Assembly: GCA_016296775.1 (NCBI GenBank)
Contig: JAEDIE010000013.1
Location: 1 to 27,930, forward strand
Direction: 5' to 3'
Length of the DNA stretch: 27,930 nucleotides
DNA from: Bacilli bacterium
GTDB taxonomy: Bacteria; Bacillota_I; Bacilli_A; RFN20; CAG-826
Every line of letters begins with the position of its first letter. Positions within the stretch are counted from its first letter, which is position 1. The position numbers and the translations under genes are program-made. The notes beneath the pieces were generated by a model. That model worked only from the letters and a program-made list of their open reading frames with translations, was not told the origin of the DNA and made no database searches. Below are positions 1-7,789 of the stretch, piece by piece.

Positions 1-961
1 TAGTTAAAACATAATCGATTAAACAATTAATTACTCCATTACTTAAGTGTAAATTATCTTTTAAAGTTAAAAGAAGATTTAATTCACTACTTACAACTTC
101 AATTCCGTTTTGTTTTTCTTTTAAGAATAATCTAGGAGCTGTTGATTCGTATTTATTAATTAATTTAGCAAATTCTGTGTCGCTATTAATTTTAATTTTG
201 TTATTATTTTCCTTTTTAAATACTTTATGGAAAGAGATTTCTCTTTTAATTGCATTGATCATTTTTTCAAAATCAAAGTGTTCATCTACATAAAATCTAA
301 TTGCATAATATGATATTTCATCCTCATTTAAACCAAAAAGAGATGAGATTTCGTATAGTTTTTGAATAATTTCATCATTTACTACACTATTAACATCGAT
401 ATTAGAATTTCTTTTTATATACTTAACTACGTTATTTTTAAATGTATTTTTTGTTTCAATTTGAAAATTATTTTCAACCTTAGTTTTGTTATCTTTTAAA
501 CTTAAATTGAAACAATCACTAAATGAAGAAGATATATCTTTATATTTTTTATCTAAATCAATGTTTAAATTATATTTCTCTTTTAAAGATTTTAGTTCTT
601 CTTCACTTTTTATAGATTCTAATAAAATAGAAAATTTTATACTTGAAAATATATCTTTAGGAGACTTAACTCCATTTAAAATTATATGTAAATCCTCACT
701 ATTTTCGTCCTTATAGGTCTTAATTAAGTCAATTCCTTCAAGGAGTTTTCTAATCATTAAGATTTTTGAAGAATCATATTTTGTTTCGTTAATTATATTA
801 TCCAAATACAAAACTTTAATATTCTCTTTAACCTTACTTTCTAAATAATAATAAAAACTTATAGCTTGATTAGAGATTAAAGGCATATAAAAATCTACTA
901 AAATCGTATAAGAATTAGTATAAATTGGGTTAAGGTTATAAAGATATATTTTTTGTTCCAT
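1..961 (-). CDS. dnaB: DnaB/DnaD-type replication initiation protein, partial (C-terminus beyond window)
   Basis: Reading from the ATG at 961 to the left edge gives 320 uninterrupted residues, beginning MEQKIYLYNLNPIYTNSYTI; the end of the gene lies outside the window. The N-terminal part, with FYMPLISNQAISFYYYLES, resembles the first domain of Firmicute DnaB. The last visible stretch (APRLFLKEKQNG, then LHLSNGVINCLIDYVLT) matches the second DnaB/DnaD-like domain of that family. Family knowledge: this is not the replicative helicase but the helicase-loading, membrane-attachment protein that acts with DnaD and DnaI at the origin and at restart sites. It starts 15 bases after the metK stop, so the two are probably co-transcribed. 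No Shine-Dalgarno precedes the ATG; instead TATAAT lies at 974-969, seven bases upstream. Family call fairly secure; the exact start is less so. Confidence 0.82.
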   Translation of the reverse strand, partial: MEQKIYLYNLNPIYTNSYTILVDFYMPLISNQAISFYYYLESKVKENIKVLYLDNIINETKYDSSKILMIRKLLEGIDLIKTYKDENSEDLHIILNGVKSPKDIFSSIKFSILLESIKSEEELKSLKEKYNLNIDLDKKYKDISSSFSDCFNLSLKDNKTKVENNFQIETKNTFKNNVVKYIKRNSNIDVNSVVNDEIIQKLYEISSLFGLNEDEISYYAIRFYVDEHFDFEKMINAIKREISFHKVFKKENNNKIKINSDTEFAKLINKYESTAPRLFLKEKQNGIEVVSSELNLLLTLKDNLHLSNGVINCLIDYVLT

Positions 962-976
962 AGATAATATTATATA

Positions 977-2167
977 TTAAATTTTATTATTTTGTTTAAT
1001 TTCGGAAATATATTTTTTAATTGGTTCAACCATATCTAATTTTTCAAATGGTAAATCTAAGTCTGGTCTTCCAAAATGTCCATAATTTGTTAAATCACCA
1101 TAATTAAAGGATGGTTCTCTTAATTTAAATTTCTTAATAATAGCTCCTGGTCTACAATCAAAGAACTTGTTAATAATATCTAAAATTACTTCATCAACGT
1201 ATTTACTTGTTTTAAATGTTGAAAAATTAATACTAATTGGTTCAGCTACACCAATTGCATATGATAATTGAATTTCCATTCTTGAACAAATTCCACTAGC
1301 AACAATATTTTTTGCAATGTATCTAGCCATATAAGCAGCACTTCTATCAACTTTAGAAGGATCTTTTCCACTAAAAGCTCCTCCTCCATGACGTGCACTT
1401 CCTCCATATGTATCAACAATAATTTTTCTCCCAGTTAAGCCAGTATCTCCAGCTGGACCACCAATTTCAAATAATCCTGTAGGATTAATTAATACCTTAA
1501 AATCAGTATTTAAATTAAATGATTTAGCTACAGGAATCATAATTTCTTCTTTAATATACTTTTTAAATTCTTGTTCATCGAAATCTTTATCATGTTGAAC
1601 ACTCATTAAAATAGTATCAATTCTTTGTGAATCACCATAATAATCGATAGTAACTTGAGATTTCATATCAGGTCTAGCGTATTTAAATTTGCCTTCTTTT
1701 CTTAATTTGGTTGCAGTTCTAACTAATTTATGAGCAATACTAATAGCTAAAGGCATATATCCTTCACTTTCATTACTTGCATAACCAAACATAATACCTT
1801 GATCACCAGCTCCTTGAAGAAGGTAATCATTATTTTCTACACCTTGTCTAATATTGGAAGATTGTCCTTTTACAAGATTAGTAATTTTAACTGTTTTATA
1901 GTTAAATCCATATTCATCTTTATCATATCCAATACTTTTAATTGTGTCTCTTGCAATTTGTTCAATATCGATATCTTCATTAATTGGATTTACTTCTCCT
2001 CCAATTATTAAAGTATCTGTTGTAGCAAAACATTCAATCGCAACAAAAGAATCCTTATTAGCTTTTAAATAAGCATCTAAAATTCTATCTGAAATTTGAT
2101 CACATAACTTATCTGGATGACCTTCAGAAACTGATTCGCTTGTAAATAAATAATGAATTTTGTCCAT
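977..2167 (-). CDS. metK: S-adenosylmethionine synthetase (methionine adenosyltransferase)
   Basis: A full-length 396-residue MetK, which makes S-adenosylmethionine from ATP and methionine in the cytoplasm. The family signatures are all visible: HPDKLCDQ near the N-terminus, GAGDQGIMFGYA in the middle, then GPAGDTGLTGRK and the glycine-rich loop GGGAFSGKDPSKVDRSAAY. The ATG at 2167 (MDKIHYLFTSESVSEGHPDK) is chosen because AAGGAG lies at 2183-2178, ten bases upstream, and because family members begin just before this motif. A longer reading from 2215 would translate through the leader terminator hairpin and is rejected. Expression is expected to be controlled by the SAM riboswitch in the leader: high SAM favours termination. 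dnaB follows immediately downstream. Confidence 0.97.
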   Translation of the reverse strand: MDKIHYLFTSESVSEGHPDKLCDQISDRILDAYLKANKDSFVAIECFATTDTLIIGGEVNPINEDIDIEQIARDTIKSIGYDKDEYGFNYKTVKITNLVKGQSSNIRQGVENNDYLLQGAGDQGIMFGYASNESEGYMPLAISIAHKLVRTATKLRKEGKFKYARPDMKSQVTIDYYGDSQRIDTILMSVQHDKDFDEQEFKKYIKEEIMIPVAKSFNLNTDFKVLINPTGLFEIGGPAGDTGLTGRKIIVDTYGGSARHGGGAFSGKDPSKVDRSAAYMARYIAKNIVASGICSRMEIQLSYAIGVAEPISINFSTFKTSKYVDEVILDIINKFFDCRPGAIIKKFKLREPSFNYGDLTNYGHFGRPDLDLPFEKLDMVEPIKKYISEIKQNNKI

Positions 2168-2183
2168 AATTACTATTCTCCTT

Positions 2184-2211
2184 AAAAGAAAAACCTTCCA
2201 CAAAGGAAGGT
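2184..2211 (-). terminator. Intrinsic terminator of the metK riboswitch (expression platform)
   Basis: On the minus strand ACCTTCC (2211-2205) pairs with GGAAGGT (2199-2193) around a five-base loop, followed by TTTTCTTTT to 2184. It sits between the SAM aptamer and the metK ribosome-binding site, as expected of a transcriptional off-switch. No strong alternative antiterminator is obvious by eye. Confidence 0.8.
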
Positions 2212-2226
2212 ACAATTTACTCTTCG

Positions 2227-2335
2227 CTTATCGATCAAAGTGTGGTACTTTGCTATTAGAAGCACTTACTATAAATTATTATTTATAGAGTTGCTACCAT
2301 GTTTTTTCACTAATATTACAATGGTTCTTGATAAG
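2227..2335 (-). ncRNA. SAM-I (S-box) riboswitch aptamer upstream of metK
   Basis: The RNA begins CTTATCAAGA and closes with GATAAG, so P1 pairs 2335-2330 with 2232-2227. P2 is ACCAT (2325-2321) with ATGGT (2300-2296), followed by AGCAAC, the equivalent of the S-box GCAACC. P3 is a perfect eight-pair stem, CTATAAAT (2288-2281) with ATTTATAG (2276-2269). The P3/P4 junction carries AGTGCTTCTAATAGC, and P4 pairs AAAGT (2251-2247) with ACTTT (2241-2237). TATTAG in the P2 loop (2315-2310) is complementary to CTAATA in the junction (2259-2254), which reproduces the SAM-I pseudoknot. The gene downstream makes SAM, which fits feedback control. The core is AT-rich and departs from the consensus GAGGGA/GGCC segment. 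Confidence 0.87.
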
Positions 2336-2342
2336 TATATAA

Positions 2343-2371
2343 AGTATATAAAATATAAAAGTGATATTCAA
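2343..2371 (-). promoter_or_regulatory. Sigma-A type promoter of metK
   Basis: TTGAAT at 2371-2366 and TATACT at 2348-2343 are separated by exactly 17 bases. The predicted transcription start near 2336 coincides with the first bases of the riboswitch P1 helix, so the transcript would begin at the aptamer. Confidence 0.78.
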
Positions 2372-2468
2372 TTAAAATTGATTAATTTTTCTTTAATTCT
2401 TTTTTATATTTAAATTGGTAATAATCTTACTAATTTATTACTAATAAATAACTAGATTTCATCAATAT

Positions 2469-2497
2469 AAAAAATAGTAAACTTAATCGTTTACTAT
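2469..2497 (-). terminator. Probable terminator after the GH2 gene
   Basis: A perfect nine-pair stem (2474-2482 with 2489-2497, loop of six) lies 39 bases beyond the GH2 stop and is followed on the minus strand by TTTTT (2473-2469). It separates the carbohydrate genes from metK. The other strand also has a T-run three bases after the stem, so the hairpin could act both ways, but no plus-strand gene is seen here. The remaining bases between 2372 and 2535 are AT-rich, with no further feature recognised. Confidence 0.7.
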
Positions 2498-2535
2498 GTT
2501 ATTTTTTTAAAAAACTATATTAAATCCCTAGTATT

Positions 2536-4284
2536 TTATTTAAATTGATCTAATAAAGGCTTAATTTCATCTACACTAAATTTAGGAGTTCTATCAAAGT
2601 AGAATAAACCATTAACTTCAATTTCAACATCACTAGTTTGAGTATAACACCATCCTCTTATACATTCTTTTTCTTTAATGTAATCAAGTTGAGATTTAAA
2701 TCTTTCTAAGAACTCACTCTTATTTCTTACTTTATTTCCATATCCCCAGTTTTCTCCTGTTGAAGAAAAAGCAATTCCACCAAATTCAGTAATTAAAATT
2801 GGAACTTCAGGAACATCAAAGTTATCAACAAAGAATTTTCTATCTCCTTTGATACAATAACCATTTTCTTTATTTAAAATTTTATTTAATCCTTCGTCGA
2901 TTGAATTTTCTAAATCAGCTTTATAACTATTATAATTATGGAACGTGATTAAATCACTAACTGTATGTTCCCATCCATCATTAGAAATAACAAATCTATC
3001 ATCAACAAGTTCTTTAACAATATGATATAAATCAACTGTAACTTGTTGAATTTCTTCACTTCTAGTAATTCCTTGAATTCCCCAAGTTTCGTTAAATATT
3101 ACATAGGCAATAATTGAAGGATGTGAAATATGATCATTAATTTGTCTAACAATTTGTTTTTTAACTTGTTTTGCTAATTCAAATGAATATGAGTGTCCGC
3201 TTGGACATTCTTGCCAAACATAAAAACCAAGTAAATCAAGGTAATAATAATATAATGGAGATTCGATTTTTTCATGTTTTCTCATACCATTAAAGCCATA
3301 TTCTTTTAATAAAGTAATATCTTTAATAATTTGTTCTTCAGTAGGAGAAGTAATTGTTTCTTCGAAATAACCTTGATCAAGAATTAACTTTAAATAGGTG
3401 TCGTTATTGTTAATATAAATTCTTCTTTTTTCATTTCTAACATCTGAAAATCCAAAATAAGATAATACTTCATCTTTAACTTCACCATTTTCTTTTAAAA
3501 TCATTTTTACATCATAAAGAGTTGGAGTATCAACATCCCAATACTTAATTTCATCAAAAACTATATCAAATCCCACTTCTTTTTCAGTTACATCATAAGT
3601 TTTATTAACAATTTCTTTATTATTTAAAGAAATTATAATATCTAAAGTTAAGTTTGGTTTATATTCGTTTAATAAAACATTTGTTTTTAATGTTTTATTA
3701 AATCCTCTTGCTTTGAATTTAAAATTATCAATATATCTAGAAGATAAATTTTCTAAATATATATCCTTAAAGATACCATTGGTTTCAGTATAAAAACATT
3801 CAAATGTTTTATCTCTCCATCTTTGTTTACCTCTAATTTGATCAACATGTAATCTATCTAAACATCTTAAAACAATTTCGTTTTCTCCACTCTTTAAGAA
3901 GGGTTTAATATCTACATTAAAACTATCATAAGCACCTTCATGAGTAGTTACTTTAATACCATTAACATAAACATAGGTAATGTAATCAACACCTAAAAAT
4001 GTAAGTTTATAATGTGAACATGTATTATCAACATTAATTTTCTTTCTATACCAAACTACATCTGAATGTGTTGAATCTAAACCAATTAAACTCTTTTTAG
4101 ATTGATAAGGATAAGGAACATTAATCTTTAATGAATCTGTTGGAAAAGATTTATAGTATTGTTTGTCTAATCCTTCATCATCAAAGTCAAAGACAAAATC
4201 CCACGTACCATTGAGAACAATATAATTCTCTCTAAAAAACTGAGGGTTTGGATGACCCTTTTTATAAGATAAAGTATGTTTCAT
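2536..4284 (-). CDS. Glycoside hydrolase family 2 enzyme, cytoplasmic
   Basis: 582 residues with the three-part GH2 layout: an N-terminal sugar-binding jelly roll (LNGTWDFVFD at about residues 24-33; VNGIKVTTHEGAYDSF), a central Ig-like domain (about 185-290) and a C-terminal TIM barrel. The acid/base is Glu399 in FNETWG and the nucleophile Glu500 in LITEFGG. WCYTQTSDVEIEVNGL is the usual closing motif. There is no signal peptide, so it should act on imported oligosaccharides. Family knowledge covers beta-galactosidase, beta-glucuronidase, beta-mannosidase and alpha-L-arabinopyranosidase; specificity cannot be read here. The ATG at 4284 is preferred to one at 4311 because GGGAGG sits just upstream and overlaps the stop codon of the CotH gene, suggesting translational coupling. 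Confidence 0.93.
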   Translation of the reverse strand: MKHTLSYKKGHPNPQFFRENYIVLNGTWDFVFDFDDEGLDKQYYKSFPTDSLKINVPYPYQSKKSLIGLDSTHSDVVWYRKKINVDNTCSHYKLTFLGVDYITYVYVNGIKVTTHEGAYDSFNVDIKPFLKSGENEIVLRCLDRLHVDQIRGKQRWRDKTFECFYTETNGIFKDIYLENLSSRYIDNFKFKARGFNKTLKTNVLLNEYKPNLTLDIIISLNNKEIVNKTYDVTEKEVGFDIVFDEIKYWDVDTPTLYDVKMILKENGEVKDEVLSYFGFSDVRNEKRRIYINNNDTYLKLILDQGYFEETITSPTEEQIIKDITLLKEYGFNGMRKHEKIESPLYYYYLDLLGFYVWQECPSGHSYSFELAKQVKKQIVRQINDHISHPSIIAYVIFNETWGIQGITRSEEIQQVTVDLYHIVKELVDDRFVISNDGWEHTVSDLITFHNYNSYKADLENSIDEGLNKILNKENGYCIKGDRKFFVDNFDVPEVPILITEFGGIAFSSTGENWGYGNKVRNKSEFLERFKSQLDYIKEKECIRGWCYTQTSDVEIEVNGLFYFDRTPKFSVDEIKPLLDQFK

Positions 4285-4294
4285 ATCAACCTCC

Positions 4295-6013
4295 CTAATA
4301 CGTATTAACAAAATTTGTTACTTCACTTAAAAATACTGAACTTTTATATTTTATATTGTTTGAAACATTATTCAATTCATTATTCCATGAATCGTTATAA
4401 TATGAAGGAGCGCCCCATCTAATTTGGTGTTCCACTTTATAATCTTTAATTAGTTCTACAAATGTATTCATCTTACTTAAAACATTTTCTTGCTTAAAGT
4501 TTATAGCACATAATTCTTTAGTTCTAGCTAATAATTTTGCTCTAAATTGACTATTTTTCATCAAACAATTCATTAATGGATACTTAGCATAATAATTTCC
4601 ATGACTGCTTGAAAGAACGTTAGCTCTATCTCTAAAAGCAAAATCACTATCATGAATACAGAATCTAATTTTCCCATCTTGATATGGATTACTTTCATCA
4701 ATTGTTGTGCTTGCCCAAGCTTTTAAATTGTTAAAGTTTCCAATAAAATCCCAGTTAGAAGCAAAAGCATGAGCTAAAACTGTATCTATAAAAGAATCTA
4801 CATCAATTACAGTATTAACAAATTCGTTATAGACATTATCATCTTTAAAGTCTTTATTGTTAACAAAATCATTTAAGGTATTTAATTTTTCATTAGCAAT
4901 AGCTTCTTCATCACCATCATCAAATTGTAATGTACCTTTTAAATCATACATAACTACTTTGCTCTTTTTAATTCCGTAGTTTTGTTCAAAATAATTGGTT
5001 TTATAATGTTCTCTTAAGTAAGTTAATCCCCGATATTCACCATTAATAAAGGTGATTACAGGTCTACAAGCAGCTGTAGAAGCTTTTGTTCCTTCCATAA
5101 CAGCTTGAAGTAAAGCATCATTAAATCCAATAGATTCTTCAAAAGCATTACCGCCACTATGAATTCTTAAACGTGTAAATTTAGTTAATGTTTTATTTGA
5201 AGACATAGCATTTCTATCTTTAAATATGTGATTAGTAACTGGATCATTTTTGTTTCCGTTTTCATCCTTATTAAAATTCATATTTAGTGTTCTTAAAGGA
5301 TAACCTAAAGTCCAGTTTCCACCTAATTTAATACTAGAATTAATATTTGTATATTCATTATAGTAAGGATCAATTATTTCAAATGAACATCTAGCGGAAA
5401 TATCATCTCTAATGTTGTTATAAAATCCACTATATGAATCAAACATATCTTCATAAGGAAGATTAACTGAAACTACTGGAATTTTATATTTAGAATAAGC
5501 ATTACTTTCTACAATATATGTGTAAGTTTTATCTAATTTAACTTCATCTGTAGCTTTATCTTTTAAAATAATATTTAAAGTATTTAATTTCTTTTTTAAC
5601 TTATAATCTTTAGGTTTTTGAATGTTATTAATATAGTTGTAAGAGACACATTTTCCTTCAAAATCATATGGTAAAGTAGCATCTACTGATGTAGTACAAG
5701 GATAATCAACTTCATCATAAACTTTATCTTCATAAATCTTAATTCCTTCATTATCATATTTAAAATAATGAGATAATTTATCTTTATAATTAGAATCAAA
5801 TGAATAATATAAATCATAAAGTTCTTTATCATATTCAAAATCTAAATCAATAGGTGAAGTATAAAGACCAGGAAGATAATTAACTTTTAAAAGTTCATTT
5901 AACTCATTAAATACTTGTTCTTTAGTTTCTACTTTTGAATTTAAAGATACAAAAGAACATGAAGACGAAAGTAAAATTGTAGGAATTAATAATAAAATAT
6001 TTCTCTTTTTCAT
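4295..6013 (-). CDS. CotH-kinase family surface lipoprotein
   Basis: 572 residues. A lipoprotein signal peptide (KKR, hydrophobic core, lipobox SSSC with Cys19) predicts membrane anchoring on the outside. Central and C-terminal parts resemble the CotH kinase fold: LRIHSGGNAFEESIGFNDAL near 283, YRGLTYLREHY with Glu335, and IHDSDFAF (Asp455, Asp457), the counterpart of the metal-binding DxD-type motif. Family knowledge: CotH of Bacillus phosphorylates spore-coat proteins; related domains occur in secreted proteins of polysaccharide-degrading clostridia, where the role is unclear. Residues 20-170 resemble nothing I recognise. It is the first gene of a pair with the GH2 enzyme. No Shine-Dalgarno precedes the ATG, but TATAAT lies at 6025-6020. 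A kinase acting on neighbouring surface proteins is only inference. Confidence 0.82.
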   Translation of the reverse strand: MKKRNILLLIPTILLSSSCSFVSLNSKVETKEQVFNELNELLKVNYLPGLYTSPIDLDFEYDKELYDLYYSFDSNYKDKLSHYFKYDNEGIKIYEDKVYDEVDYPCTTSVDATLPYDFEGKCVSYNYINNIQKPKDYKLKKKLNTLNIILKDKATDEVKLDKTYTYIVESNAYSKYKIPVVSVNLPYEDMFDSYSGFYNNIRDDISARCSFEIIDPYYNEYTNINSSIKLGGNWTLGYPLRTLNMNFNKDENGNKNDPVTNHIFKDRNAMSSNKTLTKFTRLRIHSGGNAFEESIGFNDALLQAVMEGTKASTAACRPVITFINGEYRGLTYLREHYKTNYFEQNYGIKKSKVVMYDLKGTLQFDDGDEEAIANEKLNTLNDFVNNKDFKDDNVYNEFVNTVIDVDSFIDTVLAHAFASNWDFIGNFNNLKAWASTTIDESNPYQDGKIRFCIHDSDFAFRDRANVLSSSHGNYYAKYPLMNCLMKNSQFRAKLLARTKELCAINFKQENVLSKMNTFVELIKDYKVEHQIRWGAPSYYNDSWNNELNNVSNNIKYKSSVFLSEVTNFVNTY

Positions 6014-6100
6014 ACTAAAATTATATCAATTAAAAAATACAATTATTTACATTAATATTAATGAATGATTAATATGTTTTAATTACTTAAAATAAAAGAG
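6014..6100. promoter_or_regulatory. Divergent promoter region with a central palindromic operator-like site
   Basis: The perfect palindrome CATTAATATTAATG occupies 6050-6063, almost exactly midway between the start codons at 6013 (minus) and 6101 (plus). On the minus strand a TATAAT -10 lies at 6025-6020, and on the plus strand TAAAAT lies at 6088-6093. Both are separated from the palindrome by 24 bases. Neither has a convincing -35 hexamer, which fits activator-dependent promoters. Predicted transcription starts fall at or next to the start codons, and neither gene has a clear Shine-Dalgarno. A near-identical element lies at 24820-24839. The binding protein is unknown; the LacI-family protein encoded nearby is one candidate. 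Confidence 0.6.
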
Positions 6101-7774
6101 ATGAAAAACAAATTTTTATATATATTAACCATAAGCTCGTTATTTTCTGTTGTCTCATGTTCTAATAAATATGAACCAAGCAACATTACTTCTTTAAATA
6201 TTCTTTATAATGGATCTAGTTCTATTTTAGAAGGTAGTAGTATCGAATTAAATGCTCTTGTTAATGGAGAAATTGATAACTCTAATAAATTTATTAGTTA
6301 TACTTCTTCTAATAAAGATATTGCTTACGTTAAAGATAATATTTTATACACTAAAAATGTTGATAAAACTGAAGAAGTTATTATTACTTTAAAAGATAAA
6401 GATACAAAAATTAGTTCAAGTGTTGCTTTTAATGTTTTAGATTCTGGATACACTATTAATTCTGATGTTGATAGTGTTAATTATTCAAAAGATAACACTA
6501 TTATTACAAAAAAAGATGTATTTAATTATTTTTACGACACTAATTTTGAAAAAGAATTTGTTTTTAAACAATCTTTAAAGATAGAAAACTTCAATGATGA
6601 ATCACTTTTTGGTTATGTTCTTTCTTCTGTTAAAGCATTTAATAAGGATTCTTTACTTATTGGTTTAACTAAAAATGGGGATGGCTTTAATATCGTAAGT
6701 TATACATATGATGCTAAAGTTAACAAATTTAACAATTTAGTTTATAAACGTAGTTATAGTATTGATATTACTAAAGATGAATATATTGATTTTTCATTGG
6801 TTAGATTTGATCAAGGATTTAGAGTAGTTGTCACTACTTCAACTGATCAATACGCTACAAGTGTTGTTAAATTAGATTCAGTTGATTTTTCTAAGTTAAC
6901 TTACTGTTCAATTTATGGATCAAAAGTTAAATTAAGTATTAAAGATACAGCTTATACATACGATACAAACGATTTTATACCTAAACCACTTGATATTATA
7001 TTAAATAAAACAAGTGCTAAAACTTTAATCAATCAAACTTATCAAATCGAGTACGCTCTTGAAGGTGAATATTTAGAAGAAGAATTATTATTCTCTTCAA
7101 GTAATGAAGAAATTGCAACTGTTGATGAAAAAGGTTTAGTTACAGCTAAAAAAGGTGGACTTGCCACTATCACTCTTCAATTTAAAGGAACAAGTATTAT
7201 TAAACATTTCAATTTATATGTTTATAGATTTAACGAAATCTATAATTTAGATGGAAGAGATAGCGAAACATTCTTTGATGGTCCAATCGGAAAAAATTGT
7301 TATATATTTAGTGGAAATAATAACAATACAACATGTGAAATATATGGATTTAGAGGAACATTTGGAATTTATCTTTATGTTGAACAATATATTGTAAATA
7401 CTAAAAATACAGGAAACGGATGGTATCAAAGAGATAATTTTGAATTTAGAATTTCTACTGAAAATAAAACTTCATATCAATATTATGTAAGTGTATTAGA
7501 TAACGGGACAACTAATATTAGCGATTGCGTTATTTCTAAATTAGAAACTTCTCCAGTTTCAGGATACAACAAGTTCTTTAGAACTGAATTATTCTTAAGC
7601 TATGACAACATTACTCAAGGATTAAAAGAAGATGTTGATTACAACACAGAATTTGGCTTCTCATTTGGTGTTAATGATGCTGAAGGTTGGAGATGTAATA
7701 ACGGATTTAATACAACTGATTTAACAATTTTACCAAAAATAAAAGAGGATGGAATTTATCATTCTATCCTCTAA
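6101..7774 (+). CDS. Surface lipoprotein with Ig-like (BIG2) and CBM9-like regions
   Basis: The only substantial plus-strand gene, 557 residues. The signal peptide ends in VVSC (Cys20), so it is a lipoprotein. Two bacterial Ig-like (group 2) repeats are visible: about residues 26-115 (SITS-like start, YTSSNKDIAYVKDNILYTKN) and about 297-375 (FSSSNEEIATVDEKGLVTAKKGGLATITL). Between them is a beta-rich region of about 160 residues that may be a concanavalin-type sandwich. The C-terminal part (about 380-550, with WYQRDNFEFRIST and FGFSFGVNDAEGW) resembles CBM9-like sugar-binding domains. No catalytic motif is seen, so polysaccharide binding at the cell surface is the likeliest role. It diverges from the CotH-GH2 pair and shares its palindromic site. 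Its layout is related to the lipoprotein at 23642-24772. Confidence 0.8.
   Translation: MKNKFLYILTISSLFSVVSCSNKYEPSNITSLNILYNGSSSILEGSSIELNALVNGEIDNSNKFISYTSSNKDIAYVKDNILYTKNVDKTEEVIITLKDKDTKISSSVAFNVLDSGYTINSDVDSVNYSKDNTIITKKDVFNYFYDTNFEKEFVFKQSLKIENFNDESLFGYVLSSVKAFNKDSLLIGLTKNGDGFNIVSYTYDAKVNKFNNLVYKRSYSIDITKDEYIDFSLVRFDQGFRVVVTTSTDQYATSVVKLDSVDFSKLTYCSIYGSKVKLSIKDTAYTYDTNDFIPKPLDIILNKTSAKTLINQTYQIEYALEGEYLEEELLFSSSNEEIATVDEKGLVTAKKGGLATITLQFKGTSIIKHFNLYVYRFNEIYNLDGRDSETFFDGPIGKNCYIFSGNNNNTTCEIYGFRGTFGIYLYVEQYIVNTKNTGNGWYQRDNFEFRISTENKTSYQYYVSVLDNGTTNISDCVISKLETSPVSGYNKFFRTELFLSYDNITQGLKEDVDYNTEFGFSFGVNDAEGWRCNNGFNTTDLTILPKIKEDGIYHSIL
7733..7772 (-). terminator. Terminator for the long GH43/ABC/lacI operon
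   Basis: AGAGGAT plus GAAT (7744-7755) pairs with ATTC plus ATCCTCT (7761-7772), with one G-T mismatch in the middle. On the minus strand it is followed by TTTTATTTTT (7742-7733), directly after the lacI stop. It overlaps the last codons of the convergent plus-strand lipoprotein gene; on the plus strand the T-run is poor. Confidence 0.75.
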
Positions 7775-7789
7775 TAAATAAATATTATT

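Noticed and set aside
486..716. Plus-strand open frame of 76 codons
   Set aside because: It lies entirely antisense to the continuous DnaB-like frame, which has clear family motifs; it has no ribosome-binding site and a low-complexity composition.
2168..2215. Sixteen extra N-terminal codons for metK from an ATG at 2215
   Set aside because: They would translate the riboswitch terminator hairpin; the ATG at 2167 has AAGGAG upstream and matches the family N-terminus.
4119..4133. A further CATTAA/TTAATG inverted repeat
   Set aside because: It has a three-base instead of two-base spacer and lies inside the GH2 coding sequence with no nearby promoter; likely chance.
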